Assembly: GCF_003626695.1 (NCBI RefSeq)
Contig: NZ_RBAH01000009.1
Location: forward strand, 186,001-250,000
Reading direction: 5' to 3'
DNA length: 64,000 nucleotides
From: Paenibacillus ginsengarvi
GTDB lineage: Bacteria > Bacillota > Bacilli > Paenibacillales > NBRC-103111
Shown one piece after another: positions 34,135-41,707 of the stretch (its first letter is position 1; each line of letters opens with the position of its first letter). Under the pieces are notes generated by a model, which ran no database searches, had not been told where the DNA came from, and saw only the letters and a program-made list of their open reading frames with translations. The translations under genes were made by a program, and so were the position numbers.

Positions 34135-34302
34135 ATGGTTCAAAAGGAAAAAATGGTTACGTTGTTCGACAAGTTGAATGCAAGCGATCAGAAAAAGGCT
34201 TACGAGTACATCCAAACCTTGGCGCACCGGAACAGGGATCGAATAAACGACGAAGGCGTGTCGAAGCTTTACGGTAAAAAATATTATGTCGTTTCCGATT
34301 AA
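34135..34302 (+). CDS. 55-residue protein under riboswitch control
   Basis: A short cytosolic protein beginning MVQKEKMVTLFDKLNASDQK. The first ~30 residues look helical and amphipathic (LFDKLNASDQKKAYEYIQTL), followed by a basic stretch (HRNRDR) and a GKKYYVVSD end. No family is recognised. The ATG has AGGAGGAG about eight bases upstream, so it is very likely translated. It is bracketed by the riboswitch terminator and its own strong terminator, making it apparently the only gene of the c-di-AMP-controlled transcript. Confidence 0.75.
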   Translation: MVQKEKMVTLFDKLNASDQKKAYEYIQTLAHRNRDRINDEGVSKLYGKKYYVVSD

Positions 34303-34312
34303 CCGGAAACGG

Positions 34313-34343
34313 AAAAATCCGCTCGACGAGCGGATTTTTCTTT
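34313..34343 (+). terminator. Terminator after the 55-residue gene
   Basis: aaaaatccgc (34313-34322) pairs with gcggattttt (34330-34339) around a short loop, giving a perfect stem followed by CTTTT. Confidence 0.88.
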
Positions 34344-34422
34344 TGCCTGCGATTGTGCTCGATTGGTCGAATCCGCTATAGTTGTAGCTAGGACGAGACG
34401 CAGCAGAAGAAAGGGTTTATCC

Positions 34423-34983
34423 ATGAAAACGATATTGGTCACCGGTTACCGGGCCCACGAGCTGCAAATTTTTGACGAGAAACATAAAGGAATCGGGTAT
34501 ATTAAGAAGGCGATCTCGGCGAAGCTCATTCCGCTCCTCGAAGAAGGCTTGGAGTGGGTCATTACGCCCGGGCAGTACGGAGTCGATTTGTGGGCTTGCG
34601 AAGTGGCGTTTGAGCTTCAAAATGAATACCCGCAGCTCAAATGCTCGATTATAACCGCATACCAAAACCCCGAGGAAAAGTGGAAGGAAGAGAAGCAGCA
34701 AAAATTCCGCGATATCGTTAGCCGGCTGGACTACTACGGGACAGTTAGCCAGCAGCCCTATGAAGGCGTATGGCAGCTGAAGGCGAGGGACGAGCTGCTG
34801 CTTCGCAAATCGGACGGCATTTTGCTGTTTTACGATGAGGACCGCGGCGAAGCCAGCCCCCGATTTTACAAGATGAAGGCGCTGGACAAACAGCTTCGCG
34901 ACGGCTACCGTTATATCGGCATCGGAGCTGACGAAGTGCAGGCCATAGCGGACGATGAAGCTTACTCGGGTTTAGAATCTTGA
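34423..34983 (+). CDS. ypsA: YpsA-like SLOG-family protein (DUF1273)
   Basis: A 186-residue Rossmann-like protein of the YpsA group. It has ILVTGYRAHELQIF at the start, VITPGQYGVDLWACEVAFEL (about 45-64) as the SLOG nucleotide-binding glycine region, and KSDGILLFYDED late. SLOG proteins bind nucleotides or NAD derivatives; YpsA is linked to cell division in Firmicutes. Length matches. GAAAGGG precedes the ATG. Confidence 0.9.
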   Translation: MKTILVTGYRAHELQIFDEKHKGIGYIKKAISAKLIPLLEEGLEWVITPGQYGVDLWACEVAFELQNEYPQLKCSIITAYQNPEEKWKEEKQQKFRDIVSRLDYYGTVSQQPYEGVWQLKARDELLLRKSDGILLFYDEDRGEASPRFYKMKALDKQLRDGYRYIGIGADEVQAIADDEAYSGLES

Positions 34984-35100
34984 CACGCACCGCAAACGGG
35001 AGAGCGTACTTGAAGGAAGGGGTCATACCCCCCGGCGTATTGCTTGAACAGCCGCTAGCGTATACTATAAGTAGTAATGATAACAGAATAGGTGAATGGT

Positions 35101-35733
35101 ATGGGGATCGCAGATTTTCTCTCGACGTTAACCGAGGACCAATTGAAACTATGGCTGGAGCAGTTTCGGTCATACGGCCCGCTGCCGGGCATGCTGCTGA
35201 CGTTTCTGAAATCGTTCGTTCCGCCTTTGCCGACCTTGCTCATCGTCGGCGTTAACGCCGCTGTATACGGGCTATGGCTCGGGTTTTTGTATTCATGGAT
35301 CGGCATGGTGTGCGGGTGCTTGCTTACGTTCGCGATCGTCAGGAAAATTGCTGGACATCCGTATTTGCAGCGCATGGCCCGCAAGCCGAAGGTGCAGAGA
35401 GGAATGCTCTGGGTTCGGCGCAATGCGTTTAGTTACGTGTTCGTACTCAGTCTGTTTCCGGTCGGCCCCTTTGTGGCGGTTAATATGGCCGCAGGACTCG
35501 CCGGCATGTCGTTTCGTTCGTTTGCGCTGGCCGTATCGCTTGGCAAAGCCATTATGATTTTTATCGTTTCCTATATCGGCTACGATCTTTCGCGGTATAT
35601 CGAAAATCCGCTGCAGCTGCTTTATATTGTGGCCTTTATTGTAATTTCCTTGCTGATTAGCCGAAAGATCGAAGCCAAATTTGTCAAACACGACGTGCCG
35701 GACGAGACGAACGAGCACCAAATTCAAGGCTAA
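35101..35733 (+). CDS. TVP38/TMEM64 (DedA-superfamily) membrane protein
   Basis: A 210-residue multi-pass protein. It contains FLKSFVPPLPTLLIVGVNAA and YGLWLGFLYSWIGMVCGCLL, followed by the TVP38-type SLFPVGPFVAVNMAAGLAGM and further helices to about 195. VTT-domain proteins are linked to lipid scrambling or membrane homeostasis. ATG 35101 has AGGTGA five bases upstream. TTGAAC (35044-35049) and TATAAG (35066-35071) at 16-bp spacing form a plausible promoter. Confidence 0.85.
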   Translation: MGIADFLSTLTEDQLKLWLEQFRSYGPLPGMLLTFLKSFVPPLPTLLIVGVNAAVYGLWLGFLYSWIGMVCGCLLTFAIVRKIAGHPYLQRMARKPKVQRGMLWVRRNAFSYVFVLSLFPVGPFVAVNMAAGLAGMSFRSFALAVSLGKAIMIFIVSYIGYDLSRYIENPLQLLYIVAFIVISLLISRKIEAKFVKHDVPDETNEHQIQG

Positions 35734-35752
35734 AGCATGGGGCATGACGGAA

Positions 35753-35788
35753 GAAGCCGGCAGCTTGTAACGAGCGGCCGGCTTTTTG
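35753..35788 (+). terminator. Terminator after the TVP38 gene
   Basis: agccggc (35755-35761) and gccggct (35777-35783) flank a 15-nt loop and are followed by TTTTGC. Confidence 0.75.
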
Positions 35789-35797
35789 CTGCAATAT

Positions 35798-36265
35798 TTA
35801 CCATGTAGACGGAAACACTTTGATTTCACGGTCAACACGGGTAAGAAACGAGTAGTTCGGGTTAAACGTAAAGAGGCGCTTCAACCGGTAATGCAGCAGG
35901 ACGACGGCGTTTAGCGCTTCGTTCAAGGAAAACCGGCAATCCGGGTATTCGAGCAGCAGCCGCTTGGCCTCGGTTTCCAACTCGGGTCCGCTCGGAATGA
36001 TCGTCAGCACGTTTTGCTGGACCGCCTTCTCGACCGTGTTCAGAAATAGCTGTGCGTCGGCGTAATCGAACTCGTCACGAAGCCAACGGTGCGTCTCGAA
36101 AATGACGGAGTTGGTCGTCGACAGATGGCGCTCCAAATCGTGCATTTCGTAAAATGCGGTGCGCGCCTGCAAGTAGTAGGGGTCATCGGGATTCATAAAC
36201 GCCATCCAGGCCGATTGCTCTACGAACACCGAACCAGCGGCAAAAGCGGTGTCATGCGAATTCAT
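35798..36265 (-). CDS. PIN-domain (VapC-like) protein with altered acidic residues
   Basis: A 155-residue PIN-fold protein. VFVEQSAWMAFMNPDDPYY (14-31) matches the PIN start (VDTSAWVAL type), but the first catalytic Asp is Glu (E16). E57 (FETHRW) fits the second acid. The SFTD-like box reads FSLNEA (N115-E116), and the final FD is FN (N135). VapC toxins use these acids to bind Mg for RNA cleavage, so this one may be weak or inactive. The start overlaps the upstream gene by 14 nt, with AGGAGG nine bases before the ATG. Confidence 0.7.
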   Translation of the reverse strand: MNSHDTAFAAGSVFVEQSAWMAFMNPDDPYYLQARTAFYEMHDLERHLSTTNSVIFETHRWLRDEFDYADAQLFLNTVEKAVQQNVLTIIPSGPELETEAKRLLLEYPDCRFSLNEALNAVVLLHYRLKRLFTFNPNYSFLTRVDREIKVFPSTW

Positions 36266-36623
36266 GGCCGATCGCCTCCTGTTCCCGGCTGTCCCGGCTC
36301 GTCTTGCGGCCAGTCAATCCGTCCAGCGCAAGCAGAGGGTTGCTCTCGATCTGACCGATGTTCGACTTGAGCTTCCGTTCCTTGCTCTGTAAGGCAAACT
36401 GCTGTCCCAGCATGTAATGAACGACGGCGTTGACGCTTGTGCCGCGAATTTCGGCCAGCTGCCGGCAGCGCTCGTAATATTCAGGTTCCAGCTCGATGAC
36501 CGAAGCGTATTCGTTCGGCTCGGCATCGTTGTCGCGCTCCTCGTTCGAGATGAACTGCGACGCCGCATCTTTCCACTTTTTAATTTGATCTTGCCAACCC
36601 TGCTTAGGTCCATTTCTATTCAT
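36252..36623 (-). CDS. Probable antitoxin/RHH-like partner of the PIN protein
   Basis: A 123-residue hydrophilic protein translated just before the PIN gene with a 14-nt overlap. The middle (YASVIELEPEYYERCRQLAE then RGTSVNAVVHYML, about 47-80) has the strand-helix-helix pattern of a ribbon-helix-helix DNA-binding domain. The C-terminus is basic and extended, as in antitoxins that wrap their toxin. Gene order antitoxin-toxin fits type II modules. AAGGTG lies six bases before ATG 36623. Confidence 0.6.
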   Translation of the reverse strand: MNRNGPKQGWQDQIKKWKDAASQFISNEERDNDAEPNEYASVIELEPEYYERCRQLAEIRGTSVNAVVHYMLGQQFALQSKERKLKSNIGQIESNPLLALDGLTGRKTSRDSREQEAIGHEFA

Positions 36624-36812
36624 AGGTCTCACCTTCCACTGCGCGCTCATTTACAAATTTCTATCTTTTTCCCCATAGCTTTCGGTCCGGCTGCCCATTT
36701 TCAGGGTGCTGACGCGACTTTTGTCATCTTTTAACGCAAGCGGCCGGTGTTGTGAAGCGCATCGTTCCTCCTATATAATGAAAGGATCAATTCGCAAAGG
36801 ATGATTTGTCTC

Positions 36813-37115
36813 ATGCTGGACATTACGTCTTACACCGTGGAACGCATTCGCGACCATTTCGGCATTTTGACCGGAAACCGCTACGAATTCAGAATCGATG
36901 TCGAAGTAGACGAGGAAGACGAGCTTTATACCGAGAACGGGCTGTGCGTGCGCGTTGTTTTTAAAGATGAAGAGGGCACTAGCGGCATCGTGAAATACGA
37001 GCTTTTGGAACGGATTACGAACAAATATTGGGATTATGACCTGGAAGAAGAGGAGCTTCAGTTCGTGGAGGCGTTCTGCCGGGAGCACTATAAGGAAGCG
37101 GACGAAGACGAATAA
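36813..37115 (+). CDS. DUF6509-family protein
   Basis: A 100-residue acidic protein starting MLDITSYTVERIRDHFGI, with FRIDVEVDEEDELYTENGL and a terminal DYDLEEEELQFVEAFCREHY helix. This pattern matches a small Firmicute family of unknown function (DUF6509). ATG 36813 is 11 nt from AAAGGA; ATG 36801 overlaps that site and is unlikely. It converges on the SNF2 gene. Confidence 0.75.
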   Translation: MLDITSYTVERIRDHFGILTGNRYEFRIDVEVDEEDELYTENGLCVRVVFKDEEGTSGIVKYELLERITNKYWDYDLEEEELQFVEAFCREHYKEADEDE

Positions 37116-37130
37116 GAAAGCGACATGGAG

Positions 37131-37170
37131 AAAGCCTTGCCCTGATGAAGTTCGGGACAAGGCTTTTTTA
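37131..37170. terminator. Bidirectional terminator between DUF6509 and SNF2 genes
   Basis: aaagccttg (37131-37139) and caaggcttt (37158-37166) form a perfect stem with T and A runs on either side; the SNF2 stop abuts it. Confidence 0.8.
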
Positions 37171-40122
37171 TTAAATCGACAGCAGCTCCCGGATATCCTG
37201 CTCCGTCAGCGACGACAGCGCTTCGTGACCCGGCTCGATCATTTCGTCGATCAAGTTTTGTTTCTTCTGCTGAAGCTCGAACATTTTCTCCTCGACGGTC
37301 CCTTGCGATAACAGACGAATGAGGTGCACGACCTTCTTCTGCCCGATCCGGTGCGCTCGGTCCGCCGCTTGCTGCTCGACAGCCGGATTCCACCACAGAT
37401 CGTACAGGATGACCGTATCGGCGCCGGTCAAGTTCAGCCCGGTACCGCCGGCCTTTAGCGAGATGAGAAACATTTCTTTCTCGCCTTCATTAAACCGGCT
37501 GCACAGCTGCACGCGTTCGGCGGCCGGAGTTTGACCGTCCAGGTAGAAGAACGGGATGCCGGCGGCGCCGAATTCCCGCGCGATCAGCGACAGCATCTCG
37601 GTAAATTGGGAGAAGATCAAGGCCCGCCTGCCCGAACTCCGGCATTCTTCCACGATGTCCAAAAGCTGCTCGAATTTGCCTGAGCTTCCCGTGTACCCTT
37701 CGACGAACAGGGCTGGATGGCAGCAAAGCTGGCGCAGGCGGGTGAGGCCGGCCAATATTTGGATCCGGTTGCGGTAAAAGCTTTCCTCGTTCAGATGTTT
37801 GACCGTCTCGTGACGCAGCTTGGCCAAATAGGCGAGGTACAGCTTTTTCTGCTCCGTCAGCAGCTCCGACGTTTGCAGCGTCTCGATCTTGTCCGGCAGT
37901 TCCTTCAGCACATCGCCCTTGACCCGGCGCAGCATAAACGGGCGTATCCGCTTCGCGATCGTTTCCCGCGGCATTTCGCCGAACGCCTTCCGTGCGGGAA
38001 ATAATCCCGGGAAGACGGCCTCGAAGATCGACCATAACTCTTCCAGCGAGTTTTCGATAGGCGTTCCAGTGAGAGCGAAGCGATAGTCGGCGCGAAGCCG
38101 CTTGACTGCCTGAGCCGTCTGTGTCGTATAGTTTTTGAACGCCTGGGCCTCATCAAGAAGCAGTGTGTGGTACTCCTGACCGGCATAGGAAGCAATATCC
38201 TTGCGCAGCAGCGGATAAGAAGTAATGATAACGTCCGCCTGGCCCGCATCGCGGATCAATTTTTCCCGTTCCGGCTTGGTGCCGTCCGCGATGACGGCGC
38301 GAACACCTGGCGCGAATTTGTGCAATTCGTTTTGCCAGTTGTACACAAGGGAAGCGGGAGCGACGATCAGCGCGGGTTGTCTACGGCTTCGAATGTCCGG
38401 CAGCATGGAGACGAGAAAGGCGATGCTCTGCACCGTTTTGCCAAGCCCCATGTCGTCGGCCAAGATGCCGCCGAACCGGTAATGGGCGACCGTTCTCATC
38501 CACCCGTATCCATACTTCTGGTAGTCGCGAAGAATACCAGACAAATGGTCCGGCAGCTCATACTCGAGAGGGTCGGGATTGCGCAGACTGTCGAGAAGCT
38601 GGCGAAGCGGTTTGCCCAGCTTGACGACGCTGCCCGGCTGCCCGGCATCGATCAGGCGCAAACCGCGAACGGCCGGCAAACGAACGGACGCTCCCGCGAC
38701 ATCCGCCGAACGGACGCCGACTTCGTTCATAAAACGGACCAGCTCCTGGAACGACTCGCCTTCCATCGGGAGCAGAGCGCCGCTTGGCATCCGGTAATAC
38801 CTTCGTCTCTCCTCCAGCGCTTTCAGCACGCCGCGAATATCCGCCTCGCGTATGCCGTCGATTGCAAATCCGATATGCAGCCATTCCGTCCGCTCGTCTA
38901 CGTTCACCGTTATTTTCGGTTCGGGGTTTACCGGAATGATTCTTTCCTTTACGGCGGATGTGGCGTATACGTTCAGCAGCTTCTCCAGCTCGGGAACCGC
39001 GTGGTACAAAAAATCGTATTCGGCTTCTTCGCCGCTGTATATATAGCCGCCCTCCGTCTTCGCATTATCGGGCTGCTCCATCAGCTCCAGGATGCGGCTC
39101 TCCCGCTCTCTGTCGCGCATCAGAATGCGCTCCTCGCCTCGCGAGTGGACGTTTTCCGCAAGCGGATCAAAGACGATATCGCCATATTGAAATTCGAGCC
39201 CGGCCAGCAGCTTGTCTCTGACGCGGTCCAAATACAGCTTGGCGCGCAGCGGCGCTTGCATGATCCGGTCGGCAACGGCCGGAGCGATCGCGACATGGCC
39301 CAGCTTCAGGAGACCCGGAATAACGGTTTCCATAAACGGCTCCATTTGCTCGCGGGCGATGCGGATGGAGCTCTGGCCCGACGATTCGACCATATGCAGC
39401 AGATGGACCAGACGGCCGCAATGCTCGTCAGGCAGCATGTACAGTTTTCCTTCGGCAGCTACAAGCCCGTATGGCTCCATAATCTCAAGCTGGTCGTAGC
39501 CTGCCAGTTCCAGCCGGTATCCGTCCGAATCGTCGCGGTTGAACTCGAAGCGGAGCGGTAGGGGTTCTGCGGAGTAGCTGATGCCGCTGTAAGTTCCACT
39601 TTGCAGCTCGATCGTCACTTGGGCGGCGGCTGAGGCAAGCCGGGAGAACGACTCCCAGTGTACCGGCGGAATCGGCAGCATTCGCTCGTAGTGCCGGCTG
39701 CGCGAATGGCCCTGGAGCGTATAAGGGCTGGATGCTTCGGCGTACAGGCTCTCGTCGCGAACCATTCGGGCGAGCAGACGCAGCAAGGCGTCATCCTCCG
39801 GCCGAAACGTATGTTCAGCCGGGTCGTATGCGAAATGTCTGGTGAGCGGGTAAGGCTTGCCGCGCTCGATGCTGTCCAGCAGTTCCCGCAGCTTCGGTAC
39901 GCCGTACAGCCGTTTCGGGCCTAGCTTCAGCTCCGCCGCGAACATTGTTTTGCGAAATCCGTATGGATAAGGGGTTATTGTAAATTCGACATCAAGCAAT
40001 TTGCGATGCTCGAACAGCGGTCGAGTGCCGCTGGGCAGACTCGGCTTGCCTTCGAACAGCTTCAGCACGCTTTCGGTCAGTCTCAGTTCGCCGCCGGACC
40101 TGGCGGCAGGAGGGTAGCTCAT
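37171..40122 (-). CDS. SWI2/SNF2-family helicase/ATPase
   Basis: A 983-residue protein. The first ~500 residues are a bacterial SNF2-associated region. The SNF2 motor begins near DYQKYGYGWMR, with Walker A in ADDMGLGKT (about 555), TGTPIENSLEELW, and motif II LLLDEAQAFKN (about 655). The C-terminal helicase lobe has RALIFSQFTEML (about 830) and ADRAHRIGQKKVV (motif VI, about 925). It translocates on double-stranded DNA using ATP, perhaps to remodel protein-DNA or polymerase complexes. ATG 40122 has AAAGGA seven bases upstream. Confidence 0.92.
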   Translation of the reverse strand: MSYPPAARSGGELRLTESVLKLFEGKPSLPSGTRPLFEHRKLLDVEFTITPYPYGFRKTMFAAELKLGPKRLYGVPKLRELLDSIERGKPYPLTRHFAYDPAEHTFRPEDDALLRLLARMVRDESLYAEASSPYTLQGHSRSRHYERMLPIPPVHWESFSRLASAAAQVTIELQSGTYSGISYSAEPLPLRFEFNRDDSDGYRLELAGYDQLEIMEPYGLVAAEGKLYMLPDEHCGRLVHLLHMVESSGQSSIRIAREQMEPFMETVIPGLLKLGHVAIAPAVADRIMQAPLRAKLYLDRVRDKLLAGLEFQYGDIVFDPLAENVHSRGEERILMRDRERESRILELMEQPDNAKTEGGYIYSGEEAEYDFLYHAVPELEKLLNVYATSAVKERIIPVNPEPKITVNVDERTEWLHIGFAIDGIREADIRGVLKALEERRRYYRMPSGALLPMEGESFQELVRFMNEVGVRSADVAGASVRLPAVRGLRLIDAGQPGSVVKLGKPLRQLLDSLRNPDPLEYELPDHLSGILRDYQKYGYGWMRTVAHYRFGGILADDMGLGKTVQSIAFLVSMLPDIRSRRQPALIVAPASLVYNWQNELHKFAPGVRAVIADGTKPEREKLIRDAGQADVIITSYPLLRKDIASYAGQEYHTLLLDEAQAFKNYTTQTAQAVKRLRADYRFALTGTPIENSLEELWSIFEAVFPGLFPARKAFGEMPRETIAKRIRPFMLRRVKGDVLKELPDKIETLQTSELLTEQKKLYLAYLAKLRHETVKHLNEESFYRNRIQILAGLTRLRQLCCHPALFVEGYTGSSGKFEQLLDIVEECRSSGRRALIFSQFTEMLSLIAREFGAAGIPFFYLDGQTPAAERVQLCSRFNEGEKEMFLISLKAGGTGLNLTGADTVILYDLWWNPAVEQQAADRAHRIGQKKVVHLIRLLSQGTVEEKMFELQQKKQNLIDEMIEPGHEALSSLTEQDIRELLSI

Positions 40123-40303
40123 AAACAGATCCTTTCTGGTACGGCCTAAGAAGCGACATACCCCTATGATAACAAACATTGGCGGTTCCGTGGAAGTGGA
40201 GAAACGAAAGTATGTTCGTGTTCCAGCTCGCAAACGAATATAGTTGTAGACAGCCTGTCAATCTGCTAAGTTAAAGGTAATATATGGAACAGGGGTGGAT
40301 AGA

Positions 40304-41614
40304 ATGAAACGCGTCGCATCTGTAAGCGTGTTGCTGGCAGCGGCCATATCGCTGGCAGGCTGTTCGTGGCCGGCCGGCAAGGAAACCGGCGGCAAGCCTG
40401 CGGCTACGGAGCAGAAGGAGCTTACGATTCTTATGCAGGACGGGACTTCCGCAACTGTCAAAAACCGGATCGCGGAGCTCGAGAAACAGGCGAAGCTGTA
40501 CGAGCAAGCGGTTCCCGGGGTGAAGGTCACGATCGAGAAGCTGGCGGCCCCCAAAGGGTTCGCACCGGCGGTCCAGGAGCGGCTGAAAAGCGACAAGTCC
40601 GCCGATCTCCTGTTTGGAGGCTTCGATCCGCTGTTGATCGAGCAGGGGGCGCTGGCCGACCTGCTGCCGATGTTCAAGGCCGATAAGTTAACAACCGACG
40701 ATCTGTACGAGTCGCTCACCGCCATGGCTACCGTCAAAGGAAAGCTGATCGGCATCCCGATGGCGCCGGAGCCTTTGGCCGTTTATTTCAACAAAGATTG
40801 GTTCGATAAAGCCGGCGTTCCGCAGCCGAAGGGCGACTGGACGTGGGAGCAGTTTTTCAACGCGGCGATCAAGCTTAAGGCCGGCAATACGGTAACCGGA
40901 AAAGAGACGTACGGCAGCGCCATCCCGTTCGACCTGCAATTGTTCGAATCGCTCGCGCAGAGCAGCGGACAAAGCATCGTCTCCCCGGAGGGGAACCGGT
41001 TGAGCGGTTATCTGAACAGCAAGCCGGTAACCGATGCGGTGGGGCTGCTGCTCTATCATATGAATTCGAGCAAAGCGAGCAAGGTCGTTTCCTCCGGCGG
41101 CGCCCAGATCTACAACGAGCTTAGCAATCAAAATGTCGGCATGGCGATCGGCCAGCCGGTCAACTATTCATTGCTCGGCGCGAACCCGGGCCTGATGAGC
41201 AAGATCGGAGTCGCTCCTTTGCCGCATATGGAGAAAGGAACGCGCGCCAACGCCCTGTATTTCAGCACGATGTCCATCTTGTCCGGCTCGAAGCAAAAGG
41301 AGGCGGCATGGAAGTTTGTGAAGGACGTTATATTGAATAGTGACAGCGCTTTCCAAAAAGACTGGGGCCAGCAGGAACTGCTGACGTCGAAAGCCGCCGC
41401 CCAAAAAACGGGGCAGCAGCGCGATCCGGCTTTAAGCGTATTCATCGGCGAATTAAGCGCGGGAATCAAGCCGGCTGTCTACAAAAATGCGGCGCTTGCT
41501 TCCGTCTCCATCTCGGAGAAACGGCTCGTAGCCTCGCAATCGGTTGCCGAGGCGCTGGCGGCGCTGACGGAAATGGCCGATCAAATCGATCAGCAGCTGA
41601 TGGACAAAAAATAA
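40304..41614 (+). CDS. Extracellular solute-binding lipoprotein (family 1)
   Basis: A 436-residue ABC-importer binding protein. The signal peptide ends in lipobox SLAGC (C20). The body has LTILMQDG, ADLLFGGFDPLLIEQGALAD, IPMAPEPLAVYFNKDWFDKA and GDWTWEQFFNAA, the last two being hallmarks of sugar-binding family 1 proteins. No permease or ATPase gene is adjacent. ATG 40304 follows GGGGTGG by five bases. The large glycosidase gene follows after 93 nt and may be functionally linked. Confidence 0.88.
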   Translation: MKRVASVSVLLAAAISLAGCSWPAGKETGGKPAATEQKELTILMQDGTSATVKNRIAELEKQAKLYEQAVPGVKVTIEKLAAPKGFAPAVQERLKSDKSADLLFGGFDPLLIEQGALADLLPMFKADKLTTDDLYESLTAMATVKGKLIGIPMAPEPLAVYFNKDWFDKAGVPQPKGDWTWEQFFNAAIKLKAGNTVTGKETYGSAIPFDLQLFESLAQSSGQSIVSPEGNRLSGYLNSKPVTDAVGLLLYHMNSSKASKVVSSGGAQIYNELSNQNVGMAIGQPVNYSLLGANPGLMSKIGVAPLPHMEKGTRANALYFSTMSILSGSKQKEAAWKFVKDVILNSDSAFQKDWGQQELLTSKAAAQKTGQQRDPALSVFIGELSAGIKPAVYKNAALASVSISEKRLVASQSVAEALAALTEMADQIDQQLMDKK

Positions 41615-41707
41615 ATACCCATTCGACCCAATATTATGTATTATATAGAATGTAGGAAGGCGATGATAAAGAGTCCTATAAAAGGCTCGGAAACGGGAGG
41701 ACCAACG

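Noticed and set aside
38167..39561. 464-codon plus-strand frame inside the SNF2 gene
   Set aside because: The SNF2 helicase motifs on the minus strand leave no doubt which strand codes; the plus frame has no family resemblance.
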